64,000 nt of DNA from Streptomyces canus 299MFChir4.1 (GTDB taxonomy: Bacteria > Actinomycetota > Actinomycetes > Streptomycetales > Streptomycetaceae): positions 124,001-188,000 of the forward strand of contig NZ_KB911588.1 in assembly GCF_000383615.1 (NCBI RefSeq). The letters are read 5' to 3'. The notes below the pieces were generated by a model. It was given only the letters and a program-made list of their open reading frames with translations. It was not told the origin of the DNA and searched no databases. Each line of letters opens with the position of its first letter. Position 1 is the stretch's first letter. Both the position numbers and the translations under genes were made by a program. Of this stretch, positions 43,294-50,321 are shown piece by piece.

Positions 43294-44202
43294 CTACGGC
43301 GCCGGGGACTTCCCCGTGCTCCGACCGCGGGCCCCCGCGAGCTCCGCCGCGAACTGCGCTCCCGTCAGCAGTGCCAGGTTCGACAGCCACAGCCAGACGA
43401 GGAAGACGACGACGCCGGCGAGCGAGCCGTAGAGCCGGCTATAGGCACCGAGTGTCGAGGCGTACGCGGAGAAGGCCGCGGAGACCGCCAGCCACAGGCC
43501 CGCGGCCAGCGCCCCGCCGGGCAGGCTGTGTCCGCGCCGCCGCGCCGGCGCAGGGCCGGTACGGAAGACGACCACGACCAGGAGCGCCACCAGGCACAGC
43601 AGCACGGGCCAGCGCAGCAGGCTCCACGCCCAGGCGGCGGTGGAGTCCACTCCCACGGCCCGGCCGGCGGCCTGTGCGAGCGGGCCGGTCAGCAGCAGGG
43701 TGAGCGAGCCGACCAGCAACAGCCCGAGCAGCGCCAGCGCGGTGAGCACCAAACGGGGCGCCTTGCGCCAGGGCGACCGCCGGTCCTCCACCCGGTGCAT
43801 ACGGTGCAGGGAGCGGCGGAAGACGGCGAGGTAACTGGACGCCGACCACAGGGCGCTGGCCGCACCGGCCGCCAGCAGGGGCCAGGCGGTGCGGCCGCCG
43901 CCCAGCGCGCGGGCCAGGACGGCGTGCAGGTCGGTACCGGACTGGGCGGGGGCGTACGCGGTGACGTGCCGGACGAACTCCTCCGCCGTGTCCGGGCTGA
44001 TCATGCCGAACGCCAGGACGGTGGCCAGCATCGCGGGCAGCACCGCGAGGATCGCGTAGTACGTCAGCGCCGCCGCGTCGTCCGAGAGGTCGTCGTTCCA
44101 CAACGACACCGGCGTGCGCCGCAGCGCGGGCCACCAGGCGGCGGGCGGCCGCGGCAGACGGCGGGGCCGGCGGGCGTCGTCGACGCAGGGCTCAGCGGAC
44201 AT
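43294..44202 (-). CDS. YihY/BrkB family membrane protein
   Basis: A 302-residue protein with about six membrane helices. Family-typical segments are DDAAALTYYAILAVLPAMLA at the start, ASALWSASSYLAVFRRSLHR, PWRKAPRLVLTALALLGLLL and a final GSLAGVVVFLVWLWLSNLAL. The family was once called ribonuclease BN in error; its role, possibly in transport or envelope integrity, is unsettled. Its start overlaps the end of the next upstream small gene by 11 bases. Confidence 0.9.
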   Translation of the reverse strand: MSAEPCVDDARRPRRLPRPPAAWWPALRRTPVSLWNDDLSDDAAALTYYAILAVLPAMLATVLAFGMISPDTAEEFVRHVTAYAPAQSGTDLHAVLARALGGGRTAWPLLAAGAASALWSASSYLAVFRRSLHRMHRVEDRRSPWRKAPRLVLTALALLGLLLVGSLTLLLTGPLAQAAGRAVGVDSTAAWAWSLLRWPVLLCLVALLVVVVFRTGPAPARRRGHSLPGGALAAGLWLAVSAAFSAYASTLGAYSRLYGSLAGVVVFLVWLWLSNLALLTGAQFAAELAGARGRSTGKSPAP

Positions 44203-44383
44203 ACGGCATGCGGTCCGACGCGGCGCTCAGGCGGACCCGGGCGCATACCTCGTGGGGCGCCACCGTCTGTTCGGCCTCCGCGGTGAGGAACCAGTACGCG
44301 GCGAGCCACGAGCCCGTGAGGAGGCGCAGGAGCCCCACGACGCCGAGGGCGGCCCGGTTGACGGTGCCACGGGGGCGCGACAT
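44192..44383 (-). CDS. Small membrane protein upstream of YihY
   Basis: A 63-residue protein starting MSRPRGTVNRAALGVVGL, with one hydrophobic segment (~9-32) and a short polar tail. AGGAGG lies 9 bases before ATG 44383 (6 before the GTG at 44386). It overlaps the YihY gene start by 11 bases, so the two are probably made together. The head resembles the start of AmaP/DUF6286-type membrane proteins, but the protein is too short to be sure. Confidence 0.5.
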   Translation of the reverse strand: MSRPRGTVNRAALGVVGLLRLLTGSWLAAYWFLTAEAEQTVAPHEVCARVRLSAASDRMPYVR

Positions 44384-44489
44384 CACGCTCCACCTCCTGC
44401 GGTACGACGGTGTTCCCGTACGGATGCCCGCTCCACGGCGCCGCAGGCGGGCTCGATGTCCGGGGCCGGTTCCGCGACGGGCCCGAGGA

Positions 44490-44745
44490 CGCCACGGGGA
44501 GTGGTGTCCTCGGGTACGTTGCCGCAGACCACCTTGGCGGAGTCGTTGACGGCGTACGACTCGCCGGAGCCGGAGGTGGTCACCTTCGACTTCTCCAGGG
44601 TGTCGGCGCGAACACGGTGATGTCCTGGGCGTTGTCGAGGCTGTCGACCAGCCCGGCCTTCTTCACCGCCGCCACCAGCGGGGACAGGGCCGGGTTGTTG
44701 GACGCGGCCCTGTCCACCGGGTCCAGGGCCATGCCGTCGAAGAGC
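44490..44745 (-). pseudogene. Decayed fasciclin-domain gene
   Basis: One minus-strand frame reads ASNNPALSPLVAAVKKAGLV, then DNAQDITVFAPT, the start of a fasciclin (FAS1) domain. At about 44607 it changes frame directly into TLEKSKVTTSGSGESYAVND, SAKVVCGNVP, the end of the same domain. Roughly 60 residues of the FAS1 core, the signal peptide and the natural C-terminus are missing. An internal deletion plus frameshift has destroyed a secreted adhesion-type lipoprotein gene. Confidence 0.75.
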
Positions 44746-44780
44746 ACCAAAATCCTTCGCCCCGACCTCCACCCCTCCCC

Positions 44781-44786
44781 TACGCT
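44781..44786 (+). promoter_or_regulatory. -10 box of the synthetase leader transcript
   Basis: TACGCT (TANNNT) lies 6 bases before the ATG of the leader peptide, placing the transcription start at or next to that ATG. The -35 region (TTCGCC near 44756) is weak. Confidence 0.5.
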
Positions 44787-44792
44787 CATCCC

Positions 44793-44855
44793 ATGCAGAG
44801 CGCCCGAGCCATCCCGTCGATCACGACGACGCCGGAGCAGGTCCCGGCGCGCTGA
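44793..44855 (+). CDS. Leader peptide with a run of threonine codons
   Basis: A 20-codon ORF encoding MQSARAIPSITTTPEQVPAR. Three consecutive ACG (Thr) codons at 44823-44831 follow an Ile codon. It has no ribosome site and probably starts a leaderless mRNA. A 14-bp hairpin follows 15 bases after its stop, and the next gene is a threonyl-tRNA-synthetase-like enzyme. This is the layout of classical transcription attenuation: scarce charged Thr-tRNA would stall the ribosome on the ACG codons and favour readthrough of the hairpin. Confidence 0.65.
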   Translation: MQSARAIPSITTTPEQVPAR

Positions 44856-44869
44856 CCGCTGACGCAGTC

Positions 44870-44901
44870 CGAAGCCCCGGGGCGAGTGCCCCGGGGCTTC
44901 G
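44870..44901 (+). terminator. Attenuator hairpin before the ThrRS-like gene
   Basis: A perfect 14-bp stem (CGAAGCCCCGGGGC / GCCCCGGGGCTTCG) with a GAGT loop lies between the leader peptide and the synthetase gene, 45 bases before its ATG. As a terminator inside a leader it is a candidate attenuator. Confidence 0.7.
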
Positions 44902-44945
44902 TCGTTCCCGCCGGTTCCTCGCCCCCCACCGCGAGGGAGAACCGC

Positions 44946-46169
44946 ATGAACCCCGTGCACGACCACCGCCGACTCGGCCGTGAACTCGATCTGTTCGACA
45001 CCGATCCGCTGATGGGCGCGGGGCTGCCGTACTGGCTGCCCGACGGGGCCGTCGTACGGCATGTCCTGGAGGAGTACGTCAGGGCGGCCGAGCGGGCCGC
45101 CGGGTACCGGCACGTGTACTCGCCCGTGCTCGGGAAGCGGGAGCTGTACGAGATCTCCGGGCACTGGTCGCACTACGGCGACGACATGTTCCCGCCGATG
45201 CGGCTCGGCGGCGAGGAGGTCGTGCTGCGGCCCAGCCTGTGCCCGCATCACGCCCTCATCTACCGGTCCCGTTCCCACAGCTACCGCGAACTCCCGCTCC
45301 GTATCGCCGAGTTGGGCGGCATGTACCGCTCCGAACTCTCCGGCGTCCTCGGCGGCCTCACCCGCGTCCGCGCCATCCAGCTCAACGACGCCCACATCTT
45401 CTGCACCCCGGAACAGGCCGTGGCGGAAGCCCGCGACGCCCTCGCCCTCATCCGGCGCGCCTACGACGACCTCGGCATCCGGGCGTCCAGGTACCGTCTG
45501 TCCCTCCCGGGAGACTCCGGCAAGTACATCGCGGACCCCGCGCTCTGGCGCCGCGCCAACGCCCTCCTCGAAGAGGTCCTGGACGGCGTCGAGTACGAGT
45601 CAGTCGAGGGCGAGGCCGCCTTCTACGGTCCCAAGATCGACGTGCAGATCACCGACCCCGCCGGCCGGGAGTCCACCCTCTCCACCGTCCAGATCGACTT
45701 CCACCAGCCCGAACGCTTCGACCTCCACTACATCGGCCCCGACGGCGACAAACACCGCCCGGTGATGGTCCATCGCAGCATCATCGGCAGCGTGGAACGG
45801 GCGGTCGCGCATCTCGTCGAGACCCACGGCGGCGCCTTCCCGGTGTGGCTCGCTCCCGTGCAGCTCGTGGTCCTGCCGGTGGGCAACGCGCAGGAGGAGC
45901 GGGCCCTCGACGTCGTACGGCGGGCCGAGGCGCGCGGCATCCGGGCCGAATTCTCCGGCCCCGGCCACGGCACCCTCGGCGCCCGCGTCCGCGCCGCACG
46001 CCTCGTGCCCTACCAGGCGGTGATCGGCGAGCGGGAGGCCGACGCCGACAGTGCGGCCGTACGACTGCGGGACGGCCGCAGGCCAGGAGCCGTGCCGGTC
46101 GACGAGCTGCTGGACCGGATCGGCGCCCGGGACGGTGATCGCGGGGCCGAACTCTGGGCGGCTGCGTAA
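44946..46169 (+). CDS. Threonyl-tRNA synthetase-like protein lacking the editing domains
   Basis: A 407-residue class-IIa synthetase consisting of only the catalytic core and the anticodon-binding domain; normal ThrRS is about 650 residues. The zinc ligands that read threonine are kept: Cys99 (SLCPHH), His150 (NDAHIFC) and His276 (MVHRSI). Motif 2 Arg128/Glu130 (MYRSELSG) and motif 3 (GSVERAVAHL) are present. The usual FTQDDAH stretch is changed to IQLNDAH. The N-terminal TGS and editing domains are absent. It starts at ATG 44946 after GAGGGAGA. It is probably a second ThrRS or a ThrRS-related enzyme under threonine control. Confidence 0.88.
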   Translation: MNPVHDHRRLGRELDLFDTDPLMGAGLPYWLPDGAVVRHVLEEYVRAAERAAGYRHVYSPVLGKRELYEISGHWSHYGDDMFPPMRLGGEEVVLRPSLCPHHALIYRSRSHSYRELPLRIAELGGMYRSELSGVLGGLTRVRAIQLNDAHIFCTPEQAVAEARDALALIRRAYDDLGIRASRYRLSLPGDSGKYIADPALWRRANALLEEVLDGVEYESVEGEAAFYGPKIDVQITDPAGRESTLSTVQIDFHQPERFDLHYIGPDGDKHRPVMVHRSIIGSVERAVAHLVETHGGAFPVWLAPVQLVVLPVGNAQEERALDVVRRAEARGIRAEFSGPGHGTLGARVRAARLVPYQAVIGEREADADSAAVRLRDGRRPGAVPVDELLDRIGARDGDRGAELWAAA

Positions 46170-46207
46170 GGTCGGTCCCGTACGCCAGTGACGAAAGGAT
46201 CCCCGCC

Positions 46208-47170
46208 GTGACCGGTCAGCCCATCCCGGTGATCATCGACTGCGACACCGGTGTCGACGACGCCCTGGCCCTGTTGTTCGCCGTACGGCATCCGGGCATC
46301 GACCTGCGCGCGGTCACCTGTGTCGCCGGGAACACCGACGTCGACGGCGTCGTCCGCAACACGCTGACCGTCCTGGAGCAGGCCGGGGCCGGGGACATCC
46401 CGGTCGCCCGGGGTGCCGCGCGGCCGCTGATCGAGCCCGTGCGCACCGCGCAGCACGTGCACGGCCTCGACGGCATGGGCGACCTGGGGCTGCCCGCGCC
46501 GACCCGGGTGGCGGTGGACGTGGACGCGGTGACCCTGCTCAGACGGGAGATCCTGGCCTCGCCCCGACCGGTCACGCTGATCCCGACCGCGCCGCTCACC
46601 AACATCGCGCTGCTCCTTCGTACGCATCCCGAAGTGGTGCGGAACATCGAGCGGATCGTCTTCATGGGCGGCGCGGTGGCGACCGGGAACGCCACGCCGG
46701 TCGCGGAGTTCAACGTCTGGCACGACCCGGAGGCGGCCGCCGTCCTGCTCACGGCAGGGGTGCCGATCACGATGTACGGCCTGGACGTGTTCGAGCGGGT
46801 CGTCGTCCCTGCCGCCGACGTCCAACGGCTGCGGGACAGTTCGGAGCCCAGCCTGCGCATGGCCGGCGAACTCCTCGCCCACCGCGACCCCGCCACCTCC
46901 GGCGACCCCACCCCCACGGGCGGCCTCGGCGACGCGGGCGCGGTCTGCGCGGTCGTCGACCCGGACGGACTGACCACCGAGCTGCTGCCGGTGGAGGTGA
47001 GCCTGGCCCCGGGCCCGACCCGCGGCCAGACCGTCGTCGACCGCCGCCGCCGGCCCGGCGAGTCCGAGATCCACGAGGGCGAGCGTGAAGTGACCCTCGT
47101 GGACGTGGGGTTGGGCGTCGACGTGGAGCGGTACGTGAAGCTGTGGCTGACGGCGGTGGAGGGGGTCTAG
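46208..47170 (+). CDS. Nucleoside hydrolase
   Basis: A 320-residue inosine-uridine nucleoside N-ribohydrolase family enzyme. The calcium-binding signature DCDTGVDDALAL lies at residues 11-22, with PTAPLTNIALLLR, MGGAVATGNATPVAEFNVWHDPEAA and the last metal Asp in LGDAGAV. In most members that segment is LHDPxAV and the His helps the leaving base depart; here it is Gly, so activity or specificity may be altered. It starts at GTG 46208, 38 bases after the synthetase gene, and may be co-transcribed. Confidence 0.9.
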   Translation: MTGQPIPVIIDCDTGVDDALALLFAVRHPGIDLRAVTCVAGNTDVDGVVRNTLTVLEQAGAGDIPVARGAARPLIEPVRTAQHVHGLDGMGDLGLPAPTRVAVDVDAVTLLRREILASPRPVTLIPTAPLTNIALLLRTHPEVVRNIERIVFMGGAVATGNATPVAEFNVWHDPEAAAVLLTAGVPITMYGLDVFERVVVPAADVQRLRDSSEPSLRMAGELLAHRDPATSGDPTPTGGLGDAGAVCAVVDPDGLTTELLPVEVSLAPGPTRGQTVVDRRRRPGESEIHEGEREVTLVDVGLGVDVERYVKLWLTAVEGV

Positions 47171-47186
47171 CGCCGGTCCGGTCCCC

Positions 47187-48287
47187 TCAGGAACTGCTGA
47201 CGCCCCACCGCTGCTCCACCTTCGCGAGCCGCCAGTAGGCGATCGCCGCCGCCCACACCACCACGAACAGGCCGACGATGACGTAGCCGACGTTGTCGAG
47301 GTCGATGTCGGCGATCCAGGTGGTGAGGGTGTCGGTGAGGTCGAGCTTGTCGTGCAGGACACCGACGAGCTCGATCGTGCCGATGAAGAAGGCGACCGCG
47401 ATGGACAGCCCGGTGATGGCGAGGTTGTAGAAGACCTTGCGGACGGGGTTGGAGAAGGCCCACTGGTAGGCGAAGTTCATGAACGTGCCGTCGAGGGTGT
47501 CGAACAGGCTCATGCCGGCGGCGAAGAGGAGGGGGAGGCAGAGGATCGCGTACCAGGGGAGACCGGCGGCCGCGCCGGACCCGGCCATCACCATCAACGT
47601 CACCTCGGTCGCCGTGTCGAAGCCGAGCCCGAAGAGGAAGCCCAGCGGAAACATCTGCCCCGGCCGGGTGATGGACTTGGTGAGCCGCCCGAGGATCCGG
47701 TTCATGAAGCCGCGGGAATCCAGGTGCTGTTCCAGCTCCTTCTCGTCGTACGACCCCGCCCGCATCGACCGGAAGACCTTCAGGATGCCGACCAGGGCGA
47801 CCAGGTTGAGGGCGGCGATGAGATAGAGGAAGGTCCCGGAGATCGTCGTACCGAGAAAGCCCAGGACCTGGTGGGTGCCGGACCCCTCGTTCATGACCTT
47901 GCCGGCGAGCTGGGTACCGCCCGCGATGAGCGCGGCGAGCACGACCACCACGCTGGAGTGCCCGAGCGCGAACCAGAACCCCACCGACACCGGCCGCTTG
48001 CCGTCGGCCATCAGCTTGCGGGTGGTGTTGTCGATCGCGGCGATGTGGTCCGCGTCGAAGGCGTGCCGCATGCCGAGGGTGTAGGCGGTGACGCCGAGGC
48101 CGATGCCGAAGGCCTTGTCGCCGACCTCGTAGTGCCCCGGGACGACGAGCAGGAACAGGATGCCGAAGGCGAGGACGTGCAGGGCGGCTATCGCGGCCAT
48201 CAGGCCGGCCGTCTTGACGGTGTCCTCGCGCCGCCAGCGGAACGAGGCGGAGTGCTGGGCGGCGTCGGGCAGGGCAGGGTCGGTCAT
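47187..48287 (-). CDS. Nickel/cobalt transporter, HoxN/NiCoT family
   Basis: A 366-residue permease with about eight helices. The NiCoT signature RHAFDADHIAAIDN (74-87, containing the HX4DH metal motif) is intact, followed by GFWFALGHSSVVV, LGFLFGLGFDTATE and LFAAGMSLFDTLDG. It imports Ni2+ and/or Co2+ across the membrane. A cobalamin riboswitch in its leader argues for cobalt as the main substrate. It starts at ATG 48287. A divergent ArsR-type regulator and an inverted repeat lie just upstream. Confidence 0.94.
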   Translation of the reverse strand: MTDPALPDAAQHSASFRWRREDTVKTAGLMAAIAALHVLAFGILFLLVVPGHYEVGDKAFGIGLGVTAYTLGMRHAFDADHIAAIDNTTRKLMADGKRPVSVGFWFALGHSSVVVVLAALIAGGTQLAGKVMNEGSGTHQVLGFLGTTISGTFLYLIAALNLVALVGILKVFRSMRAGSYDEKELEQHLDSRGFMNRILGRLTKSITRPGQMFPLGFLFGLGFDTATEVTLMVMAGSGAAAGLPWYAILCLPLLFAAGMSLFDTLDGTFMNFAYQWAFSNPVRKVFYNLAITGLSIAVAFFIGTIELVGVLHDKLDLTDTLTTWIADIDLDNVGYVIVGLFVVVWAAAIAYWRLAKVEQRWGVSSS

Positions 48288-48329
48288 ACGGTGGTCACTC
48301 CAGCACCTCGTGGATGAACGCGTGAGCTG

Positions 48330-48510
48330 CCGTGGCCGGTCTCCTGGCTTACGGGTCGTGCGTTTCCCTGCCCGCCTTCCCGGCCTGATGACGACGGCCA
48401 GTGGCTGTCCCGCGAGGGACGTGGGAGGGAAACTCCCCGATCACAGTGGCGAGGGCCGCACCGGCATGGACCTTTGAGGGGTCGTCACCGGTTTCCCGAG
48501 CACCACGGCC
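48330..48510 (-). ncRNA. Cobalamin riboswitch
   Basis: Read on the minus strand, the leader of the Ni/Co permease gene contains the B12 box AAGCCAGGAGACCGGCC (48350-48334) and, 5' of it, the typical segments GGTGCTCGGGAAACCGGTG, CACTGTGATCGGGGAG and CGGGAAGGCGGGCAGGG in the correct order. Adenosylcobalamin binding should reduce expression of the transporter. Ends are approximate. Confidence 0.9.
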
Positions 48511-48542
48511 CGCCCACCGTAGGCGGGGGCGGGGGCTCCTGC

Positions 48543-48566
48543 ATAGCTGCACACCTGCGCAGGTAT
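48543..48566. promoter_or_regulatory. Inverted repeat, likely ArsR-type operator
   Basis: ATAGCTGCAC and GCGCAGGTAT form an imperfect 10-base inverted repeat (8 of 10 matching) around ACCT, with a perfect ACCTGCGCAGGT core. It lies between the riboswitch and the ArsR gene. The AT-ended arms resemble ArsR/SmtB metal-sensor operators. Confidence 0.5.
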
Positions 48567-48603
48567 GGAAGATCACACAAGGCCGCCTGCGAGGATGTGC
48601 TCC

Positions 48604-48951
48604 ATGCACCTCGTCCCGGCCGACCGAGCCGACCGCCGCACCATCGACGGGCACCGGGTGTGCGACGCCATCGCCGCGATCGGCGACCCGGGACACGTCC
48701 GCACCTGGTCCGACCGCTTCGCCCTCCTCGCCGACCCGAACCGCCTCTCCCTGCTCCTGGCCCTGCATCGCGCCGGCCCCCTGGCGGTCTCCGACCTCGC
48801 GATCGCCACCGGCATGAACGACCCCGCCGTGTCGCAGGCACTACGGCTGCTGCGGGCGGCGGCGGTGGTCGCGGGGGAGAAGGAGGGGCGGGTGGTGCGC
48901 TACCGGGTGGTGGACGAGGCGGTGCGGGGGTTGTTGGAGCAGGTGTCCTGA
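48604..48951 (+). CDS. ArsR-family transcriptional regulator, probable Ni/Co sensor
   Basis: A 115-residue winged-helix repressor. The DNA-binding part reads FALLADPNRLSLLLALHRAG, LAVSDLAIATGMNDPAVSQA and LRLLRAAAVVAGEKEGRVVR. A His-rich N-terminal extension (MHLVPADRADRR, GHRV, GHVR) may supply metal ligands, as in nickel/cobalt sensors. It diverges from a Ni/Co permease gene, so that gene is the expected target. I chose ATG 48604 because GAGG lies 9 bases upstream; ATGs at 48565 and 48595 are in frame. Confidence 0.85.
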   Translation: MHLVPADRADRRTIDGHRVCDAIAAIGDPGHVRTWSDRFALLADPNRLSLLLALHRAGPLAVSDLAIATGMNDPAVSQALRLLRAAAVVAGEKEGRVVRYRVVDEAVRGLLEQVS

Positions 48952-48964
48952 GGGGCTGAGCCGG

Positions 48965-49159
48965 TCAGGGCAGGGCGGTTCGGTACTCGGGTGACGGATC
49001 GGTCAGTTCGGGATGCTCGACGGGGTAGCGCTCCCCGTGGATCCGACTCATCGCCCAGTGCCACGCCTCGTCGTGGAATACGAGAGCTCGGCAGGGCTCG
49101 TGGGCGGGTTCGTAGGGGTAGCGGTCGAGTGCCGCCGCCCACGAGTCCGGCAGGGACAT
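48965..49159 (-). CDS. Small protein of unknown function
   Basis: A 64-residue acidic protein (LPDSWAAALDRYPYEPAHEP, then LVFHDEAWHWAMSRIHGERY) with coding-type codon use and no signal or membrane segment. No family recognised. It has no clear ribosome site at ATG 49159 and converges with the ArsR gene, 13 bases away. The 180 bases up to the EamA gene end contain no further gene I can support. Confidence 0.5.
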   Translation of the reverse strand: MSLPDSWAAALDRYPYEPAHEPCRALVFHDEAWHWAMSRIHGERYPVEHPELTDPSPEYRTALP

Positions 49160-49341
49160 GCCGCTGGTGGATCTGCTTCGGCGGCTGTCCAGGGACCGTA
49201 TGAAGGAGGAGTTGCGCAGCCTCTACGGCGGTTGATCGCCGGGCGACGATAGCGCCGTCCGGTGCAGATCCCAGCACGGACGATCACCCAGGGCGGCACG
49301 GGACGCAGCGGTCCCGCCGACCGGTGGCGTCCCCGGGGCCG

Positions 49342-50253
49342 TCAGCGCGGCTGGGTGGCCTCGGCCTTCCCTGTGCGGGAGCTCGCCCCCCGCACCACCG
49401 CCACCGCCGTCAGAGCGACCGCCAAACCCAACGCGGTCTGGGTGGTGAAGGGTTCGCCGAACATCAACGCGCCCCAGACGGCGGTGACCGGGGCCATGAG
49501 GAACATGAGGGTGTTGACCTCGGTGACTCCGGAGCGTTGGAGGACGAGCCAGTACAGGCCGTAGCCGCCGAAGGTGGACAGGGCCACGAGCCAGATCGTC
49601 GCCAGCCAGAAGGATCCGGTGGCGGGCGGGGTCGCGGTGCCGGTCGCGAGGGCGGCGGTCGTGAAGACGACGGCGCTGGTGGCGCAGTGGACGGTCATCG
49701 ACACGGCCGGGGCCACCGGGGTGCGCGAACGCCGGTCGAGGAAGGTGGCCGCGACCAGGGAGAGCATCCCAGCGAACGGGACGAGGTAGGTCCACCAGGA
49801 CACCCCCGCGGTCGACGCCGCGTCGGCCGTGGTGACCAGGGCGACCCCGCCGAGGCCCAGGCACAGGCCGAGCCACTGCCGGGCCGGGACGTACTGGCGC
49901 AGCAGCGGGCCTGCGAGCGCTCCCGCGACCAGGGGCTGGGTGCCGTCGATCAGGGCCGTGGTACCGCTGGAGACGCCGAGTTGGATGGCGTGGTAGACGG
50001 TGAGCAGGTAGCCGCTCTGGGAGAGCAGTCCGATCAGGGCCTGGCGGGCGAGGTCGCGGGGCGCCAGGGCGCGCCATGGGGTCCGGCCCCGGCAGGCGGC
50101 GAACGCGGCGAGGACGGCCGCCAGCGGCAGGAACCGCCACATCAGGAGCGTCGTCGCGCCGGCGTCCTGCGTGCCCAGCTTGGCGCCGACGAATCCGGAG
50201 CTCCAGCACACGACGAAGGCCGCGGAGAGCAGGACGTTCATGAGGGTCACCAC
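49342..50253 (-). CDS. EamA/DMT-family exporter
   Basis: A 303-residue transporter of ten helices made of two EamA repeats. It begins AAFVVCWSSGFVGAKLGTQD; the second repeat ends LMFLMAPVTAVWGALMFGEP. Members export amino acids, metabolites or drugs. The start is probably GTG 50253 (ATG 50241 is also in frame): TATAGT on the minus strand ends only 5 bases before it, within an operator, suggesting a leaderless mRNA controlled directly by the divergent TetR regulator. Confidence 0.9.
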   Translation of the reverse strand: MVTLMNVLLSAAFVVCWSSGFVGAKLGTQDAGATTLLMWRFLPLAAVLAAFAACRGRTPWRALAPRDLARQALIGLLSQSGYLLTVYHAIQLGVSSGTTALIDGTQPLVAGALAGPLLRQYVPARQWLGLCLGLGGVALVTTADAASTAGVSWWTYLVPFAGMLSLVAATFLDRRSRTPVAPAVSMTVHCATSAVVFTTAALATGTATPPATGSFWLATIWLVALSTFGGYGLYWLVLQRSGVTEVNTLMFLMAPVTAVWGALMFGEPFTTQTALGLAVALTAVAVVRGASSRTGKAEATQPR

Positions 50254-50258
50254 CCGTG

Positions 50259-50278
50259 ACTATACCGATCTGTATATT
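50259..50278. promoter_or_regulatory. TetR operator, exporter side
   Basis: ACTATACCGATCTGTATATT, a 20-bp palindrome differing by one base from the reverse complement of the second site 36 bases away. Its minus-strand TATAGT end is the likely -10 box of the EamA gene, so repressor and polymerase would compete. Confidence 0.75.
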
Positions 50279-50294
50279 CCGTCCCTGGCCGCCC

Positions 50295-50314
50295 ACTATA
50301 CAGATCGGTATAGT
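50295..50314. promoter_or_regulatory. TetR operator, regulator side
   Basis: ACTATACAGATCGGTATAGT, an almost perfect 20-bp palindrome. Its 3' TATAGT (50309-50314) is the likely -10 box of the TetR gene, 7 bases before GTG 50322. Binding here should give autoregulation. Confidence 0.75.
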
Positions 50315-50321
50315 CGGGAGA

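Noticed and set aside
43046..43432. Plus-strand 128-codon frame before and into the YihY gene
   Set aside because: No ribosome site, no family, and it would overlap the YihY gene by about 140 bases; described only as coding-like bias.
49158..49235. 25-codon plus-strand ORF (MPLVDLLRRLSRDRMKEELR...)
   Set aside because: Protein-like but very short, with no good ribosome site and overlapping the start of the minus-strand 64-residue gene; not enough support.
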